A stretch of DNA of 64,000 bases from Guadua angustifolia (lineage: Eukaryota; Streptophyta; Magnoliopsida; Poales; Poaceae): the NCBI GenBank assembly GCA_036346375.1, contig CM070502.1:73796224-73860223 (forward strand), in the 5' to 3' direction. Below the pieces are notes generated by a model. That model was not told the origin of the DNA. It was given only the letters and a program-made list of their open reading frames with translations, and searched no databases. Position numbers and translations under genes: made by a program. Each line of letters opens with the position of its first letter. Position 1 is the stretch's first letter. Of the stretch, positions 21,506 through 33,755 are shown one piece after another.

Positions 21506-22131
21506 TTAGGTCGTGAATAAGTGATTGTAAAAACATTCCCTGTATCACCGACAGTCGTCTTCGTGAGGACAGAGAACGCGAAAAATATCGTATGTCAGTT
21601 TCGATCGGTTGCCTACAGGTCGTAGTACTAGCACGTTTGCTATGCATCCTGGGTATCACCGATGGTCCACTTCGGGAGGACAGAGACAGACAACGATCGA
21701 TCATCGATCGAAATACTGACCCATTGTTTGGCTGAAAGGCTGACCCATTGTTTGGCTTCACTCGCTGGTCAGTCTCTACTCTCTAAGGCCAACTGATGTA
21801 GTATGTGCGTACATCAGAACCGTACGCCATGAATAGCTAGCAATGAAAGTTCAGTTCTGGCCATGCATGCACATAAATAGAACCTGGATGTATGACATAC
21901 TAAAAATGTGTCTCAAATTGAATTTTGGTCGATATTCATGCGTCAAATTACAAATTGTAATTATAAAGAAATGGTTCGGAAGCAAACAACACAGAGTAAT
22001 TTGGCATTGACTTTAGTACTTGAATAATAGATACTTTACATGATTGCATGATCATACGCACTTCCACTAATTACAAATTAAAAAAATGATCTATGACAAG
22101 ATTTTCATAAGAACAATTCAGTTCTAATCTA
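21506..22131. other. Intergenic with small local duplications
   Basis: TATCACCGACAGTCGTCTTC and TATCACCGATGGTCCACTTC (about 21543 and 21653), each followed by a GAGGACAGAGA word, are a diverged pair. CTGACCCATTGTTTGGCT occurs twice in tandem near 21716-21760. No gene is seen. Confidence 0.5.
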
Positions 22132-22136
22132 ACAAC

Positions 22137-22784
22137 TGTTGACGCAAAAAACGTGAAGAGGGTTTCTAGCCTACAATACACCAGACGAACGCCGGGTTCA
22201 AGTGTGCGCGAGCGTGCCAATCGATTTGACCCTGCAATCGATAAGGAAAGAGTTGTAAAATTCAATCAAGCCGATCCTGAGATCGAATCGGCTAAAACAG
22301 AAGTCGGCCGGAAAGCCGATTAAAAGGGGTAACTAGACTAGTCGATTAAGACTAATCCGAAGGTAAAAGGCAGATCGATTCTGAAAAGGCGATGCGCAAC
22401 AAGACAGAATAAATCAAACCTGAAGAAATCGATGATGATCAAACAATCGGCGATTCGCAACTTTATTTGATCAATGTCGACTTACAGAAGAAAGATTACA
22501 AAGCTAAAAGGCTAAAGACTACAGAAAATAAAAACTGTAAGATGTGTTGATTGATTGTGGATGTCTCTTCAAGCAGCCCTAACGCGCTTTATATACCCGC
22601 TAGCCGATCCGAGTCCTGATCCAACACGACGATGCAATCCGAATCGGCTCCATAGTTTCCTATCTGGACTCAGTTTCCAAGTATCGTCCGTATTATCCAA
22701 ATCTTTCTGAGGCGCTTCGTGCTGTATTCAAACTCATGTTTTCTTGCCGTTTCTTGCTGCATTTTTCAAAAATTGGTGCAAACA
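22137..22784 (-). repeat. Element E 3' LTR
   Basis: 648 bp, near-identical to 33106-33750; start TGTTGACGC, end GGTGCAAACA. It contains the same promoter-like TATATAAAG on the minus strand (about 22588-22596). Confidence 0.95.
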
Positions 22785-22802
22785 TATGCCCCCCATTTTT
22801 GG
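22785..22802 (-). promoter_or_regulatory. Element E polypurine tract
   Basis: The minus strand reads AAAAATGGGGGGCATA directly before the LTR's TGTTTGC end, a purine-rich primer site adjacent to the 3' LTR. Confidence 0.65.
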
Positions 22803-22976
22803 AAGATAACTTGTTTATCTTTCAAAAATATATCGGCTTTTCCATTCATCGGCTTCTTCATTGCTGGGGAACCGCGTCAATAACTGTTATTTGGATTGCG
22901 CCGTAAAATCTTAGTACGGTTTAATGACATGTGTCGCCTCGGGTTTACTTCCCGCCATTTTTACTTTTCACCGCGC

Positions 22977-22984
22977 TATATATA
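22977..22984 (+). promoter_or_regulatory. TATA box of the antisense gene in element E
   Basis: CGCTATATATACGCGGG lies about 120 bp upstream of the inferred start codon at 23101, on the plus strand. The region just downstream is C-rich and Py-rich, as in many plant core promoters. It suggests the antisense gene has its own promoter, independent of the LTR. Confidence 0.55.
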
Positions 22985-23100
22985 CGCGGGACCCCCACGG
23001 TCACTTTCGTGCCTTCCAGCTCCTGAACCATCTGTAATCGGCTTCACCATCCATCGGCTTCCTCGGTCAAGCTCTCAAGCAATCCTTCAAGTTTGGCTGA

Positions 23101-26058
23101 ATGGACTCTTCCTAGGTACTTATTCCAATCCCTGAAAGCGAAGATCAGTACTACCTAGGGCCAGTAGGGGATTTGTCTGCTGATACAGTAATTATCAACG
23201 ACATCCCTAGACTTCCTTTATCGGCAAAAGGTTACAATATAGAAGAGTGGGGAAAGAGCTTTAGAGCTTGGCCGACAGCACTCAAAGGTTGGAGATCCTG
23301 GTATATACGAGTAGCAGCCCAAAAGAGATCTGAGTGGGAGAGAGCAGGAATAGCCGAGTGTTTACCATTAAGCCTAGCCAACCCAGAAGCCAATGAGCCC
23401 TTAGTGGCCACGGCATGCTACTTTTGGTCAGACTCCTTCAATGCTTTCCTTTTTCGCTCAGGCCCAATCGGTCCAACCCTTTTGGATGTAGCCGAGCTAT
23501 GTTGCCTTAGGCCAGATGGGGACCAAATATCGGCTTATAGCGGCAAACCGCAGTTTAAACCAATCCGATCGAAAGGTGAAGGATGGACGAAATATATCTT
23601 GCACAACAACAAAGTTAATGGCTTGGTATCGGATGAAGAACATGCGGCCTTTTTGAACCTGTGGCTCGATCGGTTTGTTTTTTGTGGATCATCTCTGGGC
23701 CCAACACAAGTATATCAGTTTGTGGCAGAGCAGTTAGTAGAAGGCCGTTGGCTTGCACTTGGCAAAATGCTTCTTGGAGCTGTTTACCAGATGATGCATG
23801 TCATTAGGAGTCGGCTTTTTTCTGGATTTGGTCAATTTGTTGTTGGCAACATCGGCGGTCCTTTATGGTTTGTTCAGTTATGGCTTTACAGTATCTTTAG
23901 CCGATCACTAATCCCAGATCGTCTAGATGATACAGCCTTCCCACGTGAAGATTATCCTGAAGGCACCACCCCTCAATACCGAGCTAGCCGATCATATGGG
24001 GAAAGACTAGTAATGTGTACGAGTGGGGATGTCAGAATTACCCCTGCCGACTTCAAGAAGTATCTTCTATTCTTTTTATACTTGGACAATACGATTTTCA
24101 GCCAGCAGGATTTTTTTCCATACAGCAATACAGCCGATTTCCAATGGCCATCCTTTCTCCATCTGGACGTCGATAGCTCTTTGATGCCTGCATCAACCTT
24201 AGAGTTGTATCGGATCTTCCTTTCCCCTTGCATTTTTCATGTCGGCTTGAACTCCCGTAACAGGACTTTTCAGCCGTCATATGAATTTTACCACCCTACT
24301 GTATATGCCCGTCAACTGGGTTTTGGCCAAGTGATACCTTCCTTGCCGATTTTTGGTCGTATTGAACCCAGGGCCAGAGTGACAAATGCCACGTCGGCCG
24401 AAATAATCTCAGAATTAACCGATGATCTTCAAGTTGTTAACCTGCCGCACTTTTTCCTGAACTCCCGTCGGGCCAGTCATTTTTCGGCTTGGTGGGCGCC
24501 TATATCAGAAGCACTCTACTTGGACCGTACACCGTCGGCTGTTATCAAAACATTTTTACCGGACTACCACGAGCCGACAGTAGTCGCTTCTAGCAGCAGC
24601 AGTTCGAGTGAGAGCTCGGATTCCTCCTGCTCATCGGGTTATACTAATTCATCGGTAGCTGTAGAGGTATCGGCTTGCTTTTTACATTTTTTTTTAAGAT
24701 TCTTTACTTCATCAGCTCTTTGTCTTTATTCTTATCCTCTAACTTTTCATTTTTCTTTAGGATGCTGCAGTTGGCAACAAGACTATTGCTGCCCCATCGG
24801 CCAGTGAGCCGAAAAGGAAAAAACCGCATCAACCGACGGGTTTGACCGGTTATTCTTCCAGCAGCCTTGGTGTTCAGAGCCCGTCACTGGCGGAGCTCGA
24901 AAAAGGCCGACCTTTAAGTAAGGACATAACCCGCCGATCGCAAGTAACCCAACCCATAATTTGCTTTGATGCTGATAAGATTCAATTTGCAGAAAAACTC
25001 AAGTCGACGAAAGCTCCAGCCCGTCGGAAAAAACGTACGGAGCAGAGTGCTGAGAGCTCCCACAACGCATCGGCTTTAGAGGTGAAATATTTTTATACGC
25101 TTCAAGAATCGTTTGTCCTTACGATACTAACCTTATCTCGAATTTTTCCAGTCGATGGTATCGGCTCAGGTGGCTGATATCCTGACCGATCTACAAGACG
25201 TTCCTGCTGTCGATCCTTCTGCGCCTTTTCCTCCAGCACCACTTCTTGCTGAATCGCCGCTCCAATTACCTCCCACTGCGCCAGTCCCGCCAGTTTTGTC
25301 CGAGGCCGCATCTGACGATCTGTCCACCCTTCTCGGCTTCACTTTAGACGAGTTGGTCGATCCGGAAGTAATGGCGACAGACAACTACCCCCAAGACATC
25401 CGCAATATCCTAGACGTTTCCATGAAAGCATCGACCCGATAGTCAAATCGGCTCCCAACATGCAAGAAAAAGCGGATCGGCTATTTATGGAAATAACTTC
25501 GGTAGGAGGCAACCATCTAATAGCTGTCAACCCATTCGTGATGCCATGAGCATTTGTTGAAGCCGATCTTCTTGCATGACTATGAGTGCTCTTCTAAATG
25601 TGTGCCATTTAGATGAGAAGAAGGCGGAAGTTGATGCGGCCAACTCCAGAATTGCTCAGCGCCAGGCTCAAGAAGCCGATCAACACCGTTTGAACAAGTT
25701 GATTGCTGAAGCAAAAGACGCAAAAAAGAAATATGATGACACTGCGGCGTCGTTCATGGCTGCTAAGTCCTCTACCCGGGAACTGGAGTCAACAAAAAAG
25801 CAGCTTGAGGAGGAATTGGCTAGGGTGAATTAACAGTTGGCCGATAAGCTTGCTGACACTAGCGCAATGGCCCAAACTCTGAAAGACCAGAAGATCAATA
25901 TTGGCCAAGCTGTTGCTCGGGTTAAGGATCAATCGGCCAAGATCATTTCGGTTCCTGGAGATGCTAAAGCCGATGAAGATCTTGTCTACGGTATCACAGA
26001 AGCTTTGGGCAAGGCTGCTGCTGCGCTGGGTGCCAGACTTCCTGGGTCGGGCCTGTGA
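23101..26058 (+). pseudogene. Antisense plant mobile domain (PMD, PF10536-like) gene of element E, with C-terminal coiled coil
   Basis: Exon 1 (23101-24666) encodes a PMD-type domain: YNIEEWGKSFRAWPTALKGW, ACYFWSDSFNAFLFRSGPIG, GPTLLDVAELCCLRPDGD. It ends in a Ser-rich run. Exon 2 (24761-25081) holds a basic KRKKP stretch. Exon 3 starts at 25152. Later coding (about 25610-26058) is a coiled coil (STRELESTKKQLEEELARVN) ending LGARLPGSGL. The introns have GT-AG borders, and exons 1 and 2 are whole numbers of codons. The natural start is ATG 23101, but codon 5 is TAG (23113-23115). A one-base shift occurs near 25430 and a TAA at about 25831. PMD proteins are known both as host factors and as passengers of transposons; this copy is convergent with integrase, 185 bp apart. 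Function in the element is unknown. Confidence 0.8.
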
Positions 26059-26242
26059 ACTTGCTGTTTTGTCAAAACGATGTTTTTCGCTTGCCTGTGA
26101 TGTAACGTCGTATCTTGAAACAATGTCGCTTCCGTACACTTGTTGTAATACTTTTAATCGGCTGTTTAACCGATTGCACTTATTTTGCTTAATCGGCTGT
26201 TTTTAACCGATTTATTTCTCAATGTTCTTTGCGCTACTTTAG

Positions 26243-29200
26243 TTATGCACCGATCCAAACGCTAGGGTAGTATCTTTTCAAGTACTTTCCGTTAATTGCC
26301 TTTGGTAATACCAACCCTTCAAGTGTTTCGAGTATATACGCATTACCGCCAACAAGTCGATTTATTTTATACGGTCCTTCCCAGGTAGGTGACCATTTGC
26401 CGAATCGATTATCCTTAGAACCGATTGGCAATATCGTCTTCCAAACCAAATCGGCTTCAGTGAAAGACTTAGGCACAACCTTTTTGTTGTATGCTCTTGC
26501 AACTTTTTCCTTATTATTTTTAAGCCGATTTAAAGTAACCAGCCTTAGCTCTGCCAAGTCGTCCAAATTGTGTAGCATCAACTCTTTGTATTCATTGGCC
26601 GATAGATTATTCTGCTTTGCTACTCGCATTGACTCAATATTTATTTCCACGGGCAACACGGCCTCCTGGCCATATACCAACTGATAAGGTGATAATTTAG
26701 TCGATCCGTGAAACGCTAGCCGATAAGCCCACAAAGATTCCGATAGTGTATAATGCCAAGTTCGGGGCTTTTCGTCAATTTTTCTTTTGATTAGCTTGAT
26801 CAAAGTTTTGTTAGACGACTCGGCTTGTCCGTTAGCCTGAGCGTAGTACGGCGAAGAGTTAAGCAGTTTGATACCCAGACTTTCTGCGAAGTTTTTGAAC
26901 TCATTAGACATGAATACAGTCCCTTGATCGGTTGTGATAGTTTGAGGAATACCGAATCGGTGTATAATGTGTTCATTGACAAAGCCGATAGCTTCCACAC
27001 TGGTCACTTTTTTAAGCGGAACGGCTTCGACCTATTTTGAAAAATAGTCTGTTGCTGCGAGGATAAACTTATGGCCCTTGCTTGACGCCGGGAATATTTG
27101 TCCGATTACGTCTATACCCCATCCCCTGAATGGCCATGGTTTAATAATTGAATGTAAAGCCGATGCTGGTGCAAGTTGCACATTCCCAAACTTTTGACAA
27201 CTTTGGCAACCTTTGTAATACTTGAAGCAATCCTCTAGCATCGTCGGCCAAAAGTATCCTGTCTGCCTTAGTATCCACTTCATCTTGTAAGCCGATTGAT
27301 GCGCACCGCAAATTCCTTCATGGACCTCTCCCATAGCTACTTTTGCTTCTTCATCGCCTAGACACCGTAGAAGCAATCCTTCCAGTGTCCGATAATACAG
27401 CTCATCTCCCAGCAAGACATATTTCAATGCTTTTTGGCGAACTTTGCGTTCAGTGGTTCCAGAGGGGTTCGCCAAGTAAGCCTTTATCTCTGTTCTCCAA
27501 TCAGTGGTGTCGACACACAGCACTGTTTTGTCAATTGAATCCAATATTTCACATCGGCTATCTTCTCTGTAACCTGATGCTGCTTGGGCCAACGTATTAG
27601 CTCTATTGTTCAATTCTCGGGGTATATGGCTGATAGAGAATGCGGCGAATGTCTCTATAGTACTATAGCAGTGCCCCAGATATTTGCATAATACCTCGTC
27701 GTTACACCGGAACTCCCCTTTTACTTGTTGAACGATTAGCAATGAATCGCCGAATGCTTCCACATTGCTTACTCCGATGCTCTCTAACAGTCTAAGCCCC
27801 TTGAGCAATGCTTCGTATTCGGCTTGGTTATTGGAGCATCGGCTATTAAGCCGATACGTAAATTCCGTGCTGTACCCTTTGGGTGATATCAGCACGATAC
27901 CAATTCCGCTTCCATCCTGGCAAACTGACCCGTCAAAATATAGCTGCCATGGGGCTATTCCAACCATTCATGTCAGGGTATCATGCCCTGTAATGAAATC
28001 GGCTATGGCCTGCCCTTTAATAGCTTTGGCCGATTCAAACTGCAGGTCGAACTCGGTCAGAGCATACGCCCATTTCCCAAGTCGTCCTCTCAAGATTGGT
28101 GCCGACAGCATGTACTTGATAATATCAGTTCTACATACCACTATGCAAGTCGATGCTAAAACATAGTGCCTCAACTTTGTACAAGCGAAATATAACGATA
28201 AACATAACTTTTCTACCGAAGGGTACCTGGTTTTAGCATCCAAGAGTCGTCGACTTAAGTAAAATATAACTCGCTCCTTACCATCAACTTCTTGCGCCAA
28301 TACGGCCCCAATGGTTTCGTTTTCAGCTGACACATATAGCTTGAATGGAATACCCTTCTGAGGTGCGGCCAAGACTGGTGGGGATGCTAAATATTGCTTT
28401 ATGTCATCAAAGGCTTTCTGCTGATCGGCTCCCCACACAAATTCCTGATGATCCTTTAACTTTAGTAGTGGTGTGAAAGCCTGAATCCTACCAGACAGAT
28501 TCGAAATAAATCGTCTTAAGTAGTTGATTTTGCCAATCAATTTTTGCAAATCGTTTTTGCATGTCGGTGGTTCGGTGTTTACTATGGCTTTGACCCTTGT
28601 CTGATTAACCTCAATACCTCTTTGATGTACCATGAAACCAAGGAATTGACCAACCGACACGCCAAATGCACACTTCAAGGGATTCATCTTCAGCCCGTGA
28701 GCTCTTGTATTCTGAAGCACCTTTTCTAAATCGGCCAAGTGTTGCCAATCTTCCTTAGATTTGACCACCACATCGTCAATGTAAATTTCAACGATATGGC
28801 CGATTAGATCGTGAAAAATTAGATTCATGGCGCGTTGATAGGTAGCGCCTGCATTTTTTAAGCCGAATGTCATTACTGGCCATTCATACAACCCTATTGC
28901 ACCTGGGCACCTGAAGGCCGTTTTGGGAACATCGGCTTCTGCCATGAATATCTGGTTATATCCAGCATTCCCGTCGAGGAAGCTGATAATCTTATTACCT
29001 GAGGCAGCATCGATCAGCATATCGGCTATAGGCATCGGATATTCATCTTTCGGCGTGGCTTTATTTAAATCTCTAAAGTCTACACACACCCGAAGCTTAC
29101 CATTCTTTTTCATGACAGGGACAATGTTGGACACCCACTCGGCGTATCGGCAAGGCCGTATAAATTTGGCCTCCAGCAACCTTTCGATTTCTTCTTTTAT

Positions 29201-29476
29201 TACATCGTACAATTCTGGATTAAAACGTCGAGGCGGTTGCTTATATGGCCGATACCCTGGTTTGATTGGCAGCTGATGTTCCACTAACCGTCGGCTTAGC
29301 CCAGGCATCTCATAGTACTCCCAGGCGAAACAGTCCCTATACTCTCTGAGTATTTTGACCAACTTATTTTTGTATTCTAGATCTAAGTTTGCACTTACAA
29401 AAGTTGGCCTTTTTCTATCGTCTTCACCTATATCTACTTCTTCAAGCATATCGGCTGAAGTGAAACCTTGGCCCAA
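26243..29476 (-). pseudogene. Element E pol: reverse transcriptase, RNase H, integrase (one frame, two in-frame stops)
   Basis: RT (29476-about 28300) has VCVDFRDLNKATPKDEYPMP and EIYIDDVVVKS (catalytic YxDD). The connection/RNase H follows (KLYVSAENETIGAVLAQEV), then a second RNase H (WQLYFDGSVCQDGSG). The integrase zinc finger has HEGICGAHQS and CQSCQKFG. The integrase core has WGIDVIG, TTDQGTVFMS and YYAQANGQAESSN, giving the D,D,E triad. The frame is unbroken except for TGA at 27968-27970 (between RT and the second RNase H) and TAG at 27032-27034, where relatives have Trp (DYFSK then V). Both look like single point mutations, so decay is recent. It ends at 26243 with KRYYPSVWIGA. Confidence 0.93.
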
Positions 29477-29558
29477 TTTCTCACTTTGGAAGTCTTCAAT
29501 AGCTTCACACGAATTTATTACCTGCCGATAGCTTCTTGCTTTATCTGTAGAACTCGGA

Positions 29559-29892
29559 TCATTTTTGACCCCATCTTCTCAAGACCTCACTCGCCCGATC
29601 AAAGGTGCCTGGCTTGACACTGATCGGCGTAAAGCCTGTCTTCCCGATGCAGATGAAATCACAATCGTCTAGTGCCTTACGATATGCATTGACTTCCTCA
29701 TGTGGCGGTTTATGTCGAATCGCCATAGCAATATGAGCCGATGTATCGGTGAGACGATTCGACTTCATCCCGTTCCTTTGCGAGAAGTTGGTGCATCGTA
29801 GAGGGTATACAACAGTTGGCATGTATCCAGTCTCGTCCTAGAAGCACACTGTAATTTCCTTTTGCTTCAATCACGAAGAACGCAGTCGGCAA
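29559..29892 (-). pseudogene. Element E protease C-terminus / linker to RT (frameshifted)
   Basis: NYSVLLGRDWIHAN is the conserved end of the Gypsy protease. It lies in a frame different from the active-site part (29871-32174). The following piece (AIRHKPPHEEVNAYRKALDD) is in yet another frame relation to RT. At least two indels separate gag-protease from RT. Tat elements may carry an intron near here, but I see no convincing splice pair. Confidence 0.7.
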
Positions 29893-32800
29893 AGTTTTAC
29901 TACCACGGTTAGCTCCGTAACCATCACCCCTTTTGCTTCAGTGGGATCTCCTGTGAAGTCATTCAGAACCATGTTAGTTTTGATTAAGTCTTCATCAGTT
30001 TTACCCAACTTTTTGCAAGTGGAGAGTGGCATCAAGTTTACAGTAGCTCCTCCATCTACGAGCATTCTGGATATCGGCTTTCCATTGATAAAGCCTTTTA
30101 AGTATAACGGCTTCAAGTGCCGATGGAGGTCTTGCGGTTTTTCAAACACGGCATCCTGCGCACCTAAACACAGTTGTGCAAACGTGTCTTTAGCCGATTC
30201 AGTTTTGATTCTGAATTCGGCTGGCAAAGTGAATACCATGTTGATATCCATGGGAGGAGTATCATTCCGAACTATCGGCGACATCAAGTCATCAGAGGAA
30301 TCTGACTCATTATCGGCTCGTTCTTTTCTCCTCCATTCCTTCTTCACAGGCTTCATTGGCCGCAATTCATTGAATGTTTTATCCCTCTGCTCTTCTTCTT
30401 CGGCCTCTCTCATTTCCTGCGTCCTTAGGCGCTGAAGCCGTCTGCGCTGTGAATGGCTAAGTCCGGTTGGGCACCATTTGGGCTTAGGCTCTACTGGCTT
30501 GCAGATTTTTCCGACCAAGCTTTCAATTGGCTCTTCTCTCTGACCCCGGTTTGGCGTGCCTAGCCTCTCCCTTGCTGGTTTCCTATGCGACGCCTCATCT
30601 TGGTCCAGTGTCGGCCTGCCCAACCGCTCTTTTGCCGATGGCCTTAGCTGATCCTTTTGCGGGTAATGCTCCATGGGGCATGACTTTGCAGAAGGTAATG
30701 TCACACCCCTTTCCCAACAGAATTGCCAAAAAGGACATCTCTGGTGAGCTCTTTCTGCGTTGTCTGGCCGATACCAATTATTGGTCCGAAACACAATGTT
30801 TGGCCGATGCGATTCATCTGGTTGGTGAAACTGCTGCCTTTGTCGATGGCTCATCCTTTCATACTTTTCAAGCAGTTGGGAGAAAGTTGGCTTGGGCTTG
30901 AACGTTGGTTTCCGCGGTGGTGTTCTCTCGGCTTTGTACCATCGTCCGACTTGCAGCTCTCCCCTTGGCTTAATTGTCCTTGAATTCTTCCCATCCTTGT
31001 CGGCTTCAATTTGAAGTGAGCCGATTGTTATTTTCAGTGTCTCTCCTTTCGAACTAGCCTCTATGTCGACTTGCCGTTTTGTACTAGGCTCCTTGTCGAT
31101 AATCTGCTTCCCTTTGCTGGAGCACTGAACCATGTTGATTGGGAAGGGGTTAACATCGACTTCCATGGCCGGCTCCTCTGCGAACTTGAGCCGACCGTCT
31201 TCAATGGCTGCCTGTATCTGCTGTCGAAAGATATTGCAATCATTAGTGCTATGAGAAAAAGAATGATGCCACTTACGGTATCGCCGTTTTTTGATCTCAT
31301 CAGCCGATGGTATGGTATGTCCTTCTGGCAACCGTATTAATTTTTCTTGTAGCAGCATGTCAAATATGCGGTCACACTTGGATACATCAAAAGCGTACTT
31401 GACCTCTGACTTACTCTTTGTCGGCTTAAGCCACGAGCAAACAAGCGATTTTTTGGAACCTTTTATCCACTCGGCTATGTTTATATCTGCTTCATCTTCA
31501 GAAGCTTCACTTGAGCTATACTCGACCATATTCACCTTGGCCTTGTCTTTGTTATTTATCCTGATTTTGTCTTTGAACTCTTTACTTAAATATCGGCTTT
31601 CTTGTGCCGATACGCGATGAAGCAGATGGCTTAAGTCGGTGAATTCTTGTCCGGCAAGTTTTTCCTTGAGTGGGGGAATCAGCCCTTGAAATGCCAAATC
31701 AGCTAACTGGTTGTCGGGTAATACTACACTAAAACACCGATTCCGCACTTCTCTGAATCTCCTGATGTAGTCAGAAGCCGATTCGCCAAACTTTTGCCGG
31801 ACAGCACTTAGATCTGAAATCCTCAATTCTAGACTACCAGAGAAAAAGTATTCATGAAATCTGCTTTCTAAATCGTTCCAAAAGTGGACCGAATTCGGAG
31901 GCAGATTCGTAAACCAAGTAAAAGCAGTTCCTGATAAAGATAATGGAAACAGCCTAATTTTTAACCCATCGGACTGAGCTGCTTCACCACACTGGGCGAT
32001 GAATCGTCCGACATGTTCTAAAGTGGTGACCGAGTCATCCCCTGAAAATTTTGCAAAATCGGGAATCCTGAAATTGTGGGGATATGGCATTCGGTCAATG
32101 TAGTCCGGGTACGGTTTTCTATAGCTGATGGTTTTTCCTTTGGGCTGCAGGCCAAATTGGTCTCTAAGGACCATAGAAATCTGATCAGCCCAATTGATGT
32201 TATTGGCCGATGAAACACTAGGGTTTGGCCAATTGTTTTCGACAGTATCCTACCCCCCGAGTGCAAACTCGGCCGGTCGGCTTGTCCTAGCCGATGGGTA
32301 CTGTTGCCATGGTTCGTACCCATTGGCCCTGGCAGCCGTTACCTCAGGCAATGGACCAAACTGTTCTGGGTATGTAACTACTTTATACGGAACTGGGTCC
32401 CTAACTTGGAATGGTCCTTGGGGCTTGCAATTCCTATCTAATTCAATCGGCTGAGAAGCCGACTGGGCATAGGAAGTTGTCGATATTAATGGATCTATTT
32501 TTGCCGCGTCAGTGTATGCATGGTAATGAGCAGCTGGGTTTGGATGAGGATTTGGTGGTGCTAATACGGTGGGTTGGGTCGGCATTAGCGATGGTGCAGA
32601 TGCCGACGCTTTGATCGTGCTAGTGTTTGGTGCTATAGAGTATACAGGATATGTTGGGAGCGGCTGTAACGGATCCATCAATCCTCCAGATGTCGCCAGC
32701 TCTTGAGCAATCGTTTTTACGCTATTCTCTATCATCAGCTTTAAGGTTGTAACCAAAGCCGATGATTGATTGATCAATGCGTGATGCACAGATTGCTCGA

Positions 32801-33100
32801 TCATGACAGATAATTCAGCTTGAGCGGCATGTATCGGCTTACCGGAGTCAATGCGACGCCAGCCTCGCCAAGTGGGTTTAGCGTTGGAAGCGCCGTCTTC
32901 TGCGTAACACCTCGTCGGGTCTTCTGATAGCAACTCAGCATCAATTCTTCCAACGCAGCTTTTCGATCTTCGATCTCTTTGCGCTGCTCTGGAGTCAAAT
33001 CGTCCAAAGTAGGGACGATTATGGCATCAGTGCTCACATCGGCTGGTGCAGTGGACTTGCCTGCAGTCATCTTGTTGATCGGTCCCACCGGGCGTGCCAA
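29871..33100 (-). pseudogene. Element E gag-protease
   Basis: The frame starts at ATG 33100 (MARPVGPINKMTAG), shifts near 32900, meets one TAG at 32250-32252, then is open to 29871. The gag core is at about residues 70-165 of the long part (LFPLSLSGTAFTWFTNLPPN, VRQKFGESASDYIRRFREVR). A His/Cys motif follows (WHHSFSHSTNDC). A long charged Arg/Glu linker leads to the protease active site MLVDGGATVNLMP. DGGA replaces the DSGA of retroviruses; DGG is common in Tat proteases. The product would form the particle and process the polyprotein. Confidence 0.9.
33081..33099 (-). promoter_or_regulatory. Element E primer binding site
   Basis: On the minus strand TGGCACGCCCGGTGGGACC lies six bases after the 5' LTR. 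The TGG start indicates pairing with a tRNA CCA end; I have not assigned the tRNA. Confidence 0.65.
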
Positions 33101-33105
33101 AAATG

Positions 33106-33750
33106 TGTTGATGCCAAAAACGTGAAGAGGGTTTCTAGCCTACAACACACCAGACGAACGCCGGGTTCAAGTGTGCGTGAGCGTGCCAATCGATTTGACC
33201 CTGCAATCGATAAGGAAAGAGTTGTAAAACTCAATCAAGCCGATCCTGAGATCGAATCGGCTAAAACAGAAGTCGGCCGGAAAGCCGATTAAAAGGGGTA
33301 ACTAGACTAGTCGATTAAGACTAATCCGAAGGTAAAAAGCGGTCGATTACGAAAAGCGATCGCAACAAGACAGAATAAATCAAACCTGAAGAAATCGATG
33401 ATGATCAAACAATCGGCGATTCGCAACTTTATTTGATCAATGTCGACTTATAGAAGAAAGATTACAAAGCTAAAAGGCTAAAGACTACAGAAAATAAAAA
33501 CTGTAAGATGTGTTGATTGATTGTGGATATCTCTTCAAGCAGCCCTAACGCGCTTTATATACCCGCTAGCCGATCCGAGTCCTGATCCAACACGACGATG
33601 CAATCCGAATCGGCTCCATAGTTTCCTATCTGGACTCAGTTTCCAAGTATCGTCCGTATTATCCAAATCTTTCTGAGGCGCTTCGTGCTGTATTCAAACT
33701 CATGTTTTCTTGCCGTTTCTTGCTGCATTTTCCAAAAATTGGTGCAAACA
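33106..33750 (-). repeat. Element E 5' LTR
   Basis: 645 bp; TGTTGATGCC ... GGTGCAAACA on the plus strand, followed by TSD ACAAC. The minus-strand promoter candidate TATATAAAG is at 33553-33561. Confidence 0.95.
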
Positions 33751-33755
33751 ACAAC

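Larger units (their letters stand above)
22137..33750 (-). mobile_element. Element E: Tat-lineage Gypsy retrotransposon, 11.6 kb, TSD ACAAC
   Basis: LTRs at 22137-22784 and 33106-33750 begin TGTTGA.GC and end GGTGCAAACA. ACAAC flanks the element at 22132-22136 and 33751-33755. Minus-strand order is 5' LTR (33750), PBS, gag, protease, RT, RNase H, integrase (26243), then an antisense plant-mobile-domain gene (23101-26058), PPT and 3' LTR. The LTRs differ at few positions, so insertion was much more recent than A's. gag-pol is nearly colinear but carries a handful of frameshifts and stops, so it is probably not autonomous now. Confidence 0.95.
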
